Shown piece by piece: positions 1 through 5,895 of a stretch of DNA of 6,751 nt. Origin of the DNA: Bacteroides sp. (GTDB lineage Bacteria; Bacteroidota; Bacteroidia; Bacteroidales; Bacteroidaceae). Within the stretch, counting starts at the first letter, position 1, and each line of letters begins with the position of its first letter. The notes below the pieces were generated by a model. That model made no database searches and was not told where the DNA came from. It saw nothing but the letters and a program-made list of their open reading frames with translations. A program made the position numbers and the translations under genes. The stretch is taken from contig JAFYML010000073.1 of NCBI GenBank assembly GCA_017556595.1, positions 1-6,751 of the forward strand, written 5' to 3'.

Positions 1-792
1 CACGAAAACGGCAAAGCCGAGCTACCACAAATAGGCGAATTGCGCTACTCAATCTATGATAAAGTCAGTTTCATTGCTTACGACAACAAACTGACCACTC
101 CTGCCCTTTACGGATTGGGAAGTTTCGAAATGCTTCCATTGAAATCGTTAGTTAAGCCGGTTACAACCAAGCTTGCTACATCGGCAACACTGCGTATTGT
201 TGAAAAAGAAGCTGCTCAACCGCACGAAGAAGAGCGCACCATCAAATTGCAAACCAATCACCGTAAATTGCGTATCGGTCCGGCATGGGCAGCAGCTATG
301 GTAGCCGTTGTGGTATTGGCATTTTTCTACATCTATCCGTTCAATAAAGTACCTGTTACCCAGCAATACTCTGCCGAACGTGCAGAATTGGTTCCTACCG
401 AACAATTGATGAAAGCGGTGGTAGAGAAAGTTGATCAACCATTGGTTCAGCCCGTTATTCAGGAAGAAACCATGCAACAAGAGCCAATCAGAAAAGAGAT
501 TACCCCTGTTATTACCACCGAAGATATTGTTGCACCAAAAGCCGAAGTGAAACAGCCACAACCGCAAGTGCGCAAGCGCTATCACGTTATTGTGGCAAGT
601 GTGGCTACAGAAGACGAAGTGCATGCTATGGTAAATCGTTTAAAGTCGGCAGGAAACGACGAAGCACAAGCCATTATTGGTGGTGGTAAGATGCGTGTGA
701 GCATAGCTTCATACGCCACTATGGCTGAAGCAAACGAAGCGGCTGCCCAGCAACAAGCTACCTACAAAGGCGCTTGGGTGCTGAAGAAATAA
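1..792 (+). CDS. HU-like / SPOR-domain membrane protein (5' end missing)
   Basis: The reading frame is open from the first base, so the true start lies upstream; 263 residues are visible, ending at TAA. A TTG at 40 is only an internal leucine codon. Counting from the first visible codon, residues 1 to about 45 match the end of the HU-like (CCDC81-type) domain of Bacteroidetes SPOR proteins, including a TPALYGLGSFEM stretch. A basic, linker-like region follows, then one transmembrane helix at about 95-113 (AWAAAMVAVVVLAFFYIYPF). A Gln/Pro/Glu-rich periplasmic linker leads to a C-terminal SPOR domain at about 194-263, starting YHVIVASV. SPOR domains bind denuded peptidoglycan, often at division sites; the HU-like part would face the cytoplasm. 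The topology and a cell-envelope or division role are inferred from the family. The next gene on the same strand starts 137 bases later, past a repeat block, so cotranscription is uncertain. Confidence 0.85.
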   Translation, partial: HENGKAELPQIGELRYSIYDKVSFIAYDNKLTTPALYGLGSFEMLPLKSLVKPVTTKLATSATLRIVEKEAAQPHEEERTIKLQTNHRKLRIGPAWAAAMVAVVVLAFFYIYPFNKVPVTQQYSAERAELVPTEQLMKAVVEKVDQPLVQPVIQEETMQQEPIRKEITPVITTEDIVAPKAEVKQPQPQVRKRYHVIVASVATEDEVHAMVNRLKSAGNDEAQAIIGGGKMRVSIASYATMAEANEAAAQQQATYKGAWVLKK

Positions 793-817
793 CATTATAA
801 TTTAAGGAAATAAAAGC

Positions 818-838
818 GATTAGTGTTTAGTGATTAGT
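818..838 (+). repeat. Three tandem 7-base repeats (GATTAGT / GTTTAGT / GATTAGT)
   Basis: Three head-to-tail heptamers lie just after the SPOR gene: GATTAGT at 818-824, GTTTAGT at 825-831 with one mismatch, and GATTAGT at 832-838. They run straight into the first of two palindromic units, so the two elements probably belong together. Function is unknown. The array could be a slippage product, the edge of a repeat element, or a short protein-binding array. Confidence 0.6.
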
Positions 839-889
839 AGGGACGTTGCGTGCAGCGTCCGAAAAGTAGGGACGCGCCATGGTGCGTCC
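837..889 (+). repeat. Two tandem palindromic units (REP-like)
   Basis: Two 24-base units at 837-860 and 866-889 both begin GTAGGGACG and both end in GCGTCC. Each holds a 20-base self-complementary core: GGACGTTGCGTGCAGCGTCC at 841-860 and GGACGCGCCATGGTGCGTCC at 870-889. In each core the two arms pair almost fully if G-T pairs are allowed, while the middle sequence differs between units. This is the pattern expected of extragenic palindromic (REP-type) repeats that keep the fold but not the sequence. No T-run follows either unit on the plus strand, so they do not look like intrinsic terminators. They are GC-rich against an AT-rich intergenic background. Confidence 0.65.
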
Positions 890-929
890 GCGTAAGCCCG
901 AATTAAACAGATTTTAAATAGATTATTTG

Positions 930-1460
930 ATGAAGCGAATACGTTGCCCCAAATGTGAAAACTACCTTACTTTCGATGAAACCAAATATAGCGAAGGCCA
1001 ATCGCTTGTTTTTGTGTGCGAACATTGCAAAAAGCAATTCAGCATCCGATTGGGTAAAACTAAGATGAAAGCTCCACAAAAAGAGGAAAAATTAGATGAA
1101 AAGGCCTTTAGCGAAGAGTTTGGTAGCATCACAGTTATCGAAAATGTATTTGGTTTCAAGCAAGTATTACCGTTGAAAGAGGGCGACAATACCATTGGTC
1201 GTCGTCAACCGGGTGCTCCCATCGAAGTGCCCATCGAAACATCCGATCGAAGCATGGATCGCCACCATTGCATTATCAATGTACGTCGTAACAAGCAAAA
1301 CGAACTGATTTATACCCTTCGCGATGCACAAAGCCTGACCGGCACCTTCCTAAATAATGAAATCCTTGGCGATAAAGACCGCGTTCGCATCGAAGATGGT
1401 GCCATTGTAACCATTGGTGCCACTACATTTATTCTTCGTGCAGCTGGAGCGGAAGAATAA
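930..1460 (+). CDS. Zinc-ribbon plus FHA-domain protein
   Basis: This 176-residue cytoplasmic protein has no signal peptide or membrane helix. I chose the ATG at 930; a TTG directly before it would add one residue and is less likely. Residues 6-33 form a zinc ribbon with two CxxC pairs (C6/C9 and C30/C33) of the MJ0042/zinc-finger type. A charged Lys/Glu linker spans about 43-63. A forkhead-associated domain covers about 67-171, with TIGRR (G90, R91), DRSMDRHHC (R111, H113) and TGTFLNNE (N142). FHA domains bind phosphothreonine peptides. Here the usual SRxH motif reads DRHH, so the serine that normally contacts phosphate is Asp110, and the usual NG before T139 is TG. Binding may therefore be altered. 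No kinase or phosphatase gene is adjacent, so the partner is unknown. The upstream gap contains the palindromic repeats and no recognisable -7 box. Confidence 0.85.
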   Translation: MKRIRCPKCENYLTFDETKYSEGQSLVFVCEHCKKQFSIRLGKTKMKAPQKEEKLDEKAFSEEFGSITVIENVFGFKQVLPLKEGDNTIGRRQPGAPIEVPIETSDRSMDRHHCIINVRRNKQNELIYTLRDAQSLTGTFLNNEILGDKDRVRIEDGAIVTIGATTFILRAAGAEE

Positions 1461-1531
1461 TCTATAATTTTATCCTATTACCTTCCTCATAGGGGCCTCC
1501 TTTTTGAAAAAAGAGAATATTGCATAAAACA

Positions 1532-1565
1532 AAAAGCCTTGAAGTTCATGAACTTCAAGGCTTTT
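1532..1565 (-). terminator. Perfect 34-base palindromic terminator of tRNA-Asp
   Basis: Bases 1532-1565 equal their own reverse complement exactly. The core is GCCTTGAAGTTC facing GAACTTCAAGGC, flanked by A4 and T4. On the minus strand the hairpin starts 2 bases after the tRNA 3' end and is followed by TTTTTGTTTTATG, which suits a Rho-independent terminator. On the plus strand only four T's follow, so any termination of the FHA gene transcript there would be weaker. Confidence 0.8.
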
Positions 1566-1566
1566 G

Positions 1567-1640
1567 CGGTATGGACGGGACTCGAACCCGCGACCCCCTG
1601 CGTGACAGGCAGGTATTCTAACCAACTGAACTACCACACC
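1567..1640 (-). tRNA. tRNA-Asp (anticodon GTC)
   Basis: The minus strand folds into a full 74-base cloverleaf. The acceptor stem is GGTGTGG with CCATACC (one G-T pair), the D arm is GTTC/GAAT around AGTTGGTTA, the anticodon stem is CCTGC/GCAGG with loop CTGTCAC giving anticodon GTC (aspartate), and the T arm is GCGGG/CCCGT with loop TTCGAGT. The discriminator base is G, as expected for tRNA-Asp. The 3' CCA is not encoded (GCA follows), so it must be added after transcription. The gene has its own promoter and terminator and appears to be a single-gene unit. Confidence 0.97.
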
Positions 1641-1670
1641 ATTCTGGGTTGCTTTCTTGCGATTGCGGTG

Positions 1671-1702
1671 CAAAGGTAGGCATTTCTTTGAAATCTGCAA
1701 TA
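1671..1702 (-). promoter_or_regulatory. Bacteroidetes-type promoter for tRNA-Asp
   Basis: On the minus strand a perfect TAnnTTTG -7 box, TACCTTTG, lies at 1678-1671. A TTG that can serve as the -33 element lies at 1700-1698, with a 19-base spacer. Transcription would start near 1664, leaving a leader of roughly 24 bases before the mature tRNA for RNase P to remove. The TAnnTTTG consensus is established for the Bacteroidetes primary sigma factor; its use here is inferred. Confidence 0.7.
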
Positions 1703-1707
1703 GTAGA

Positions 1708-1742
1708 AGCGAAAAATATTCAAAAAAAATGCGTTTTTCGCT
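1708..1742 (-). terminator. Possible weak terminator after the GNAT gene
   Basis: An inverted repeat of 9 bases, AGCGAAAAA at 1708-1716 and TTTTTCGCT at 1734-1742, lies 2 bases past the GNAT stop. The minus strand also carries a run of eight T's inside the loop. The stem is mostly A-T and the loop is 17 bases long, so it is a weak candidate. It is the only structure seen between this operon and the tRNA promoter. Confidence 0.3.
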
Positions 1743-1744
1743 AT

Positions 1745-2278
1745 TTATTCGTGTAAAAGCTGCAAAAAATGTACATCTTCGTACTCTTTTCCTATGCGCC
1801 ACCACGATTTTAGGATGCCACACGAACGGAATCCGCACGATTGGAATAGCTGCAAACTAACTTCGTTGCTTGCTAAAATTTGGGCAGTAAGTTGCTTTAA
1901 GTTCAAAAAGTCGAATGCATATTGAATAAATAGCTGTAGTGCTTCGGTGGCATATCCATTGCATCGGTACTGTTGCTGAATAGCAATACCTATCTCGCCA
2001 CGGCTATGCATGGGGGTAAAATTCATCAAGTCGATAGTACCCACAACGGCTTCATCGCTATTGCGTACAATCATTAAACGTAATTGTTGGTCGGCAAACA
2101 GATCGCTTTGTGCTTGCGCAATGTATTGACGCAACAGGTAGCGTGAATATGGCACTGAGAAGTTGGATATGTCCCACATTGTCGAATCGTTCTCGATGGT
2201 GTAGAGCAACTCTAAATCTTCCGGTTCCAATGCGCGTAGGCGTACTTGTTTGCCCATAAAAAAAGTTTTATTACTCAT
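1745..2278 (-). CDS. GNAT-family N-acetyltransferase (SpeG/RimJ-like)
   Basis: This protein has 177 residues. The start is set by the ATG at 2278, where MSNKTFFMGKQVRLRALEPEDL begins the normal family N-terminus. A longer frame reaching 2368 would add 30 residues wholly inside the preceding gene. The fold spans the whole protein. The acetyl-CoA binding signature R/QxxGxA is visible as RCNGYA at 105-110, followed by a helix beginning TEALQLFIQYAF and the usual late-strand text NEVSLQLFQSCGF. GNAT enzymes move acetyl from acetyl-CoA to an amine. The opening LRALEPEDLELLYTIEND resembles the SpeG-like group that acetylates polyamines, but the substrate cannot be fixed from sequence. The ATG overlaps the previous gene's stop by 8 bases (ATGAGTAA), which suggests translational coupling. 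It is the last gene of the recR operon. Confidence 0.88.
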   Translation of the reverse strand: MSNKTFFMGKQVRLRALEPEDLELLYTIENDSTMWDISNFSVPYSRYLLRQYIAQAQSDLFADQQLRLMIVRNSDEAVVGTIDLMNFTPMHSRGEIGIAIQQQYRCNGYATEALQLFIQYAFDFLNLKQLTAQILASNEVSLQLFQSCGFRSCGILKSWWRIGKEYEDVHFLQLLHE

Positions 2279-2741
2279 GCTCTTCCCCACTCTTTTCTTG
2301 TTGAATAAACAATTCTTCGCGCATACGCTTTTCGCTGGGCACACAGAACAACGAAGCAGTAAGTGCAATCAAGGCACAGAGAATACCCGTTGTACTCAAC
2401 ATTTGATAATAGATATATAGCCCCACCCATAATGGCAACGCCAATAAAGCCAAGCGCAGGTAGTTGATGGTGCGATAGGCTTTGATAGCATCGGCAATGC
2501 AAAGTTTATCAATCTTATTGGTCAACATGCGTGCATAATACTTCAGCGAGAAGGGAATGCAGATAATGGTGAGTAGAATAAGGATGGTTTCGCCCAAGTA
2601 GATGGCCTTGTCGTTATCGGCATAGCTTCCACCCCATTCATCGAATACTTCGCACAACACAACCGCAACTATGGCTATAAACCAAAATGCGAAATAAAGG
2701 GATTTAAGTAGTTTGGAGGTTTGTTTAATTTCTTGTTCCAT
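2271..2741 (-). CDS. Four-helix membrane protein of unknown function
   Basis: I do not recognise a named family. The protein has 156 residues with four likely transmembrane helices at about 12-31, 47-66, 92-112 and 114-134. Helices 2 and 3 are separated by a basic loop of about 25 residues (KYYARMLTNKIDKL), and a charged, Glu-rich tail follows from about 136. There is no cleavable signal peptide and no obvious catalytic motif. The basic loop and charged tail suggest both ends and that loop are cytoplasmic. It starts 8 bases after the recR stop and overlaps the acetyltransferase start by 8 bases, so it almost certainly shares their transcript. That position gives no direct clue to function. 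Cysteines at 30, 61, 81, 122 and 133 are scattered and form no motif. Confidence 0.85.
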   Translation of the reverse strand: MEQEIKQTSKLLKSLYFAFWFIAIVAVVLCEVFDEWGGSYADNDKAIYLGETILILLTIICIPFSLKYYARMLTNKIDKLCIADAIKAYRTINYLRLALLALPLWVGLYIYYQMLSTTGILCALIALTASLFCVPSEKRMREELFIQQEKSGEEHE

Positions 2742-2749
2742 AACACAGT

Positions 2750-3373
2750 TTACATTTCGTTGTTTTTAATATAAGGTGTGCGGTTCACAATGCTTCGGCC
2801 TAAGGTTATTTCGTCGGCATACTCCAATTCGTCGCCCACCGATATACCGCGAGCAATGAACGATAACTTCACATCGTATCCCTCTAATTTACGGCAAATA
2901 TAGAAGCCCGTTGTGTCGCCTTCCATTGTTGTGCTCAGTGCTAAAATCACCTCTTGAATGCCACCCTCCTTAACACGATTCACCAGCGATTCTATCTGCA
3001 AATCGCTTGGCCCAATGCCATCCATTGGCGAAATAACTCCTCCTAATACATGGTATAGCCCTTTGTATTGTTGTGTTGCTTCCACCGCCATCACATCGCG
3101 AATATTCTCTACCACACAAATTGTGGATGCATCGCGTTGCGGATGAGAACAGATTTGGCAAATATCGGTATCGGAAATATTGTGACACACCCTGCAATAC
3201 TTCACTTCGCGTTTCAGTGTGACGATAGCATTGCCAAAGGCTTCCACCGTTGGTTGGTCTTGGCGTAGTAGGTGCAAAACGAATCGCATAGCTGTTTTTC
3301 GTCCCACACCGGGCAACTTGGCAAACTCGTTTACCGCTTTTTCGAGTAAAGTAGATGAATATTGTCCGTTCAT
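2750..3373 (-). CDS. recR: Recombination protein RecR
   Basis: The full-length protein has 207 residues, close to the usual ~200. RecR acts with RecO (and RecF) to load RecA onto single-stranded DNA during gap repair. Domains appear in family order: a helix-hairpin-helix DNA-binding motif at about 18-31 ([13 protein letters not shown]), a four-cysteine zinc finger (C60, C63, C72, C75), and a Toprim domain from about 84 that includes CVVEN (E89) and the signature [13 protein letters not shown] at 110-122. The C-terminal [21 protein letters not shown] stretch is also typical. All zinc ligands are present and nothing is truncated. The ATG at 3373 fits the family N-terminus. It is the first gene of a three-gene minus-strand operon and is divergent from the YsxC gene. 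Confidence 0.97.
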   Translation of the reverse strand: MNGQYSSTLLEKAVNEFAKLPGVGRKTAMRFVLHLLRQDQPTVEAFGNAIVTLKREVKYCRVCHNISDTDICQICSHPQRDASTICVVENIRDVMAVEATQQYKGLYHVLGGVISPMDGIGPSDLQIESLVNRVKEGGIQEVILALSTTMEGDTTGFYICRKLEGYDVKLSFIARGISVGDELEYADEITLGRSIVNRTPYIKNNEM

Positions 3374-3398
3374 ATATACATTATTATATATCAGTGCG

Positions 3399-3429
3399 CA
3401 AAGTTACGAGATTTCCTGATTATCGGTGC
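3399..3429 (-). promoter_or_regulatory. Promoter of the recR operon (-7 box TAACTTTG)
   Basis: On the minus strand a TAnnTTTG match, TAACTTTG, lies at 3406-3399. The predicted start near 3392 leaves a leader of about 20 bases before the recR ATG. No clear TTTG is present at the expected -33 position around 3426-3429, so only the -7 half is well supported. Confidence 0.55.
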
Positions 3430-3457
3430 ATAATTTTCAAAAGAAGTATTAACTTTG
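3427..3457 (+). promoter_or_regulatory. Promoter of the ysxC operon (-7 box TAACTTTG)
   Basis: TAACTTTG at 3450-3457 is a perfect TAnnTTTG match. It is identical to the recR -7 box and points the other way. Transcription would start near 3464, giving a leader of about 13 bases. As for recR, no good -33 TTTG is seen about 20 bases upstream, near 3427-3430. Confidence 0.55.
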
Positions 3458-3476
3458 CATCAAAATCGCTGAAAAC

Positions 3477-4082
3477 ATGAAAATAGAAAGTGCGGCATTT
3501 GTCATTAGTAACACCGATGTAAAGAAGTGTCCTTCTGGTACAAAACCCGAATATGCCTTTATTGGGCGCTCTAATGTGGGCAAATCGAGCCTAATCAATA
3601 TGCTTACCGGCAAGAATGGATTGGCTATGACATCGGCTACACCAGGCAAGACAATGCTGATAAACCATTTCTTGATAAACAATAATTGGTACATTGTCGA
3701 TTTGCCTGGATATGGCTATGCCAAACGCGGACAAAAAGGAAAAGATCAAATCAAGCGTATCATCGAAAACTATATTCTGCAACGCGAACAGATGACCTGT
3801 TTGTTTGTGCTAATCGATTCGCGCCACGAACCACAAAACATCGACTTGGAATTTATCGAATGGTTGGGCGAGAACGGTGTGCCGTTTGCCATTGTTTTCA
3901 CTAAAGCCGATAAGTTGAAGAGCGAGCGCCAAGCAAAAGATAATGTACAACGCTACTTGAATGAATTGAAGAAACAATGGGAAGAACTTCCTCCCCACTT
4001 CATCACTTCGTCGGAGAAGCGTATTGGCCGCGAAGAACTATTGGGATACATCGAACAGATAAATAATGAACTTTATAAGTAA
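3477..4082 (+). CDS. ysxC: Ribosome-assembly GTPase YsxC/EngB (YihA)
   Basis: The full-length protein has 201 residues, the normal size for this TRAFAC-class GTPase, which acts late in assembly of the large ribosomal subunit. All G motifs are present in order: G1 GRSNVGKSS at 30-38, G2 TPGKT at 55-59, G3 DLPGYG at 75-80, G4 TKAD at 142-145, and a G5-like TSS near 177. The YGYAKRG stretch after G3 and [10 protein letters not shown] at 114-123 are typical of the family. The ATG at 3477 matches the usual N-terminus, where [14 protein letters not shown] leads into the GTPase fold. It is divergent from recR, has its own -7 box, and is followed after 4 bases by a secreted protein gene, probably on the same transcript. 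Confidence 0.97.
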   Translation: MKIESAAFVISNTDVKKCPSGTKPEYAFIGRSNVGKSSLINMLTGKNGLAMTSATPGKTMLINHFLINNNWYIVDLPGYGYAKRGQKGKDQIKRIIENYILQREQMTCLFVLIDSRHEPQNIDLEFIEWLGENGVPFAIVFTKADKLKSERQAKDNVQRYLNELKKQWEELPPHFITSSEKRIGREELLGYIEQINNELYK

Positions 4083-4086
4083 TCGT

Positions 4087-4686
4087 ATGAAAAGAATTTT
4101 AATTTTAGCCATCGTTTGTATGGCCATGATGGCACAAAACAGCTATGCACAATCGTGGAAAGATTTGCTAAACAAAGACAATATCGAAAAGGTAGTAAAT
4201 GCCGTAACAGGTAAATCGACTACTGTCGATATTACAGGAACATGGGTATATACCGGTGCGGCAATAGAACTGAAATCGGAGAATATGCTCTCTAATATTG
4301 GAGGTAAGGCAGCTGCCGAAGTAGCCGAAGGCAAGTTGAATGAACAATTGGCAAAGGTAGGCATTACAAATGGCAAAATGAGTTTTACATTCAATTCGGA
4401 TAGCACATTTGTTACTAAGGTTAACAAGAAAACCGTAAAAGGTACCTATTCTTACCAAGCCGGTAGCGATAACATACAGTTGAAATTTGGTAACTTGATA
4501 CCAATGAATGTAAAGATGAATTGTACCTCTTCGCAAATGGACTTGTTGTTCAATGCCGATAAGTTGATGAACGTTTTGACACTTATTGCCAGCAAGAGCA
4601 AAAACACCACTTTGAAAACCATTGGCACATTGGCCGAGAACTACGATGGCATGTTGCTTGGCTTCTCCATGCAGAAACAGCAATAG
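4087..4686 (+). CDS. Secreted DUF4923-like (lipocalin-like) protein
   Basis: This protein has 199 residues starting at the ATG at 4087. An in-frame upstream ATG at 4066 lies inside the ysxC gene and would put seven residues ahead of the signal peptide. Residues 1-21 form a signal peptide: MKR, a hydrophobic core (ILILAIVCMAMMA) and a cleavage site after SYA. No cysteine sits at a lipobox position, so it is probably periplasmic or otherwise exported rather than a lipoprotein. The mature protein starts QSWKDLLNKDNIEKVVNAVTG and contains a lipocalin-like ITGTWVYTG opening strand at 49-57, a FTFNSDSTFVTKV strand and NCTSSQMDLLF near 145-155. This pattern resembles the Bacteroidetes DUF4923 family as I remember it. 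The biochemical role is unknown; a small-ligand or lipid-binding barrel is only a guess from the fold. It is 4 bases after ysxC and ends at a strong terminator. Confidence 0.85.
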   Translation: MKRILILAIVCMAMMAQNSYAQSWKDLLNKDNIEKVVNAVTGKSTTVDITGTWVYTGAAIELKSENMLSNIGGKAAAEVAEGKLNEQLAKVGITNGKMSFTFNSDSTFVTKVNKKTVKGTYSYQAGSDNIQLKFGNLIPMNVKMNCTSSQMDLLFNADKLMNVLTLIASKSKNTTLKTIGTLAENYDGMLLGFSMQKQQ

Positions 4687-4704
4687 CATGTATAGATATC
4701 TATA

Positions 4705-4736
4705 AAAAAAGGAGTACCAAGCGGTACTCCTTTTTT
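4705..4736. terminator. Bidirectional intrinsic terminator
   Basis: The hairpin has stem GGAGTACC (4711-4718) with GGTACTCC (4723-4730) around the loop AAGC. It is flanked by six or more A's on the left and six T's on the right. Both strands therefore read as GC-stem plus T-run. It would end the ysxC/DUF4923 transcript on the plus strand and the kinase transcript, whose stop is at 4754, on the minus strand. Confidence 0.9.
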
Positions 4737-4753
4737 ATTATATAAGTTTAATC

Positions 4754-5872
4754 CTATTTCAACGGAATAGTAAAGTAGAAGGTAGAGCCTTCGCCTTTGA
4801 CAGAGGTAAATCCTAACTGTCCACCATTCTTGTACACAAAGTCTTGGCAAAGCAATAAGCCCAATCCCGATCCTTCCTCGTTGTTTGTACCAAAGGTACT
4901 ATAGTGTGTATTGGTGTGCAACAATTTCTTTTGGCTCTCTTCATCAATACCACATCCAAAGTCCTGTACGCTGATGTAAGCCATGCCATCCTTCTCTTCG
5001 GCACGAACAATAATTTCTGAATCCTCGTTGCTGAATTTGATGGCGTTGCTTATCAAGTTGCGGATAACAGTCTTCACCATGTCAATATCAGCGTTTACGG
5101 TCAGTGCGGTAGATTTATCGTAGGAAATCTTGATGTGCTTCAAGTCTGCCACCATTGTAAAAATCTCGAGAATACCATCAATAACCTCGTTCACATCGAA
5201 GTGTTGGTACACCACATTCAGTTTGCCTATTTGGCTCTTTGTCCACTTCAGCAAGTTGTCGAGCAATGCAAATACATCTTCGGTAGTTTGGTTGGCCATG
5301 GTGAGCAATTCGTACATCTCTTCGCCAATCTTCTCGGCAGGCAGATTTAGAATCAGCATGTTTAGCACCATCTTGATAGAACCCATTGGTGAACGCAAGT
5401 CGTGTGCAATAACCGAATAGAGTTTGTCGCGTCCGGCAATAGTTTTTTCAAGTTCTTGTGTCTTTAGCATCAACATGCGCTTGGCAGCCACCAATGATAT
5501 TTGGTGCATTACGCGGATAATCAGCTCTTCCTTGTTGAAAGGCTTTGAAATAAAGTCATTACCTCCTACTTGGAAGCCCTTCACAATATCTGTTGTGCTG
5601 TTCAGTGCAGTAAGGAAGATGATAGGAATATCGGCAGTCTTCTCGTCAGATTTCAGTTTGGTTGCTACGTCGAATCCACTCATGTCGGGCATCATCACGT
5701 CGAGCAAGATCAAGTCGGGTCTCTCCTTCTCCACTTGTTGCAAAGCCTGCGTACCATTGGCAGCAGTTGCAATTTGGAACTTCTCGTTAGTCAACAATAC
5801 CTTTAACAAAAGTACGTTAGACATTACGTCGTCCACGATTAAGATTTTATATTCAGATGGATTTATTTGCAT
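4754..5872 (-). CDS. Soluble receiver-histidine kinase hybrid
   Basis: This protein of 372 residues has no membrane helix or signal peptide, so it should be cytoplasmic. An N-terminal receiver domain (about 8-122) has acidic pair D14/D15, phospho-acceptor D58 in LLDVMMPDMSGFD, T88 and K110 (KPF). A helical, probably coiled-coil linker spans about 126-152. The dimerisation domain has H157 in the H-box AHDLRSPMGSI. The HATPase domain has N-box NLISNAIKFS (N276), G1 DFGCGI (D304) and G2 GSGLGL (334-339). All catalytic residues are present. With the receiver at the N-terminus and no sensor domain, it probably takes phosphate or a signal from another protein rather than sensing outside the cell. 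No separate response regulator gene is adjacent. It starts 23 bases after the sugar-nucleotide gene stop with no terminator between, so cotranscription is likely. The target is unknown. Confidence 0.93.
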   Translation of the reverse strand: MQINPSEYKILIVDDVMSNVLLLKVLLTNEKFQIATAANGTQALQQVEKERPDLILLDVMMPDMSGFDVATKLKSDEKTADIPIIFLTALNSTTDIVKGFQVGGNDFISKPFNKEELIIRVMHQISLVAAKRMLMLKTQELEKTIAGRDKLYSVIAHDLRSPMGSIKMVLNMLILNLPAEKIGEEMYELLTMANQTTEDVFALLDNLLKWTKSQIGKLNVVYQHFDVNEVIDGILEIFTMVADLKHIKISYDKSTALTVNADIDMVKTVIRNLISNAIKFSNEDSEIIVRAEEKDGMAYISVQDFGCGIDEESQKKLLHTNTHYSTFGTNNEEGSGLGLLLCQDFVYKNGGQLGFTSVKGEGSTFYFTIPLK

Positions 5873-5895
5873 GATATATATAGATTTAGGTGTTA

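Noticed and set aside
148..624. 158-residue minus-strand reading frame
   Set aside because: It lies fully opposite the SPOR protein gene, is rich in Cys, His, Phe and Asn as antisense shadows often are, and shows no domain.
818..889. CRISPR-like array
   Set aside because: There are only three short heptamers and two palindromic units, with no regular spacers of about 30 bases and no cas genes nearby.
879..917. 12-codon plus-strand reading frame starting at the ATG in the second palindrome
   Set aside because: The ATG is simply the centre of the palindrome (CCATGG). It has no supporting start signal and no recognisable peptide.
1491..1515. Possible terminator for the FHA gene (AGGGGCCTCCTTTTT)
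   Set aside because: The stem would be only about four pairs with a three-base loop, too weak to call. The palindrome at 1532-1565 is the better candidate.
1470..1838. 122-residue minus-strand reading frame
   Set aside because: It runs through the tRNA-Asp gene, its promoter and its terminator and overlaps the end of the acetyltransferase gene. No domain is visible.
1657..1860. 67-residue plus-strand reading frame
   Set aside because: It is antisense to the acetyltransferase gene and the tRNA promoter, with no recognisable motif.
2279..2368. Extended N-terminus for the acetyltransferase
   Set aside because: These 30 extra residues lie wholly inside the membrane protein gene and do not match the family's normal start; the ATG at 2278 does.
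4168..4689. 173-residue minus-strand reading frame
   Set aside because: It is antisense to the DUF4923-like gene, which has a clear signal peptide and family pattern.
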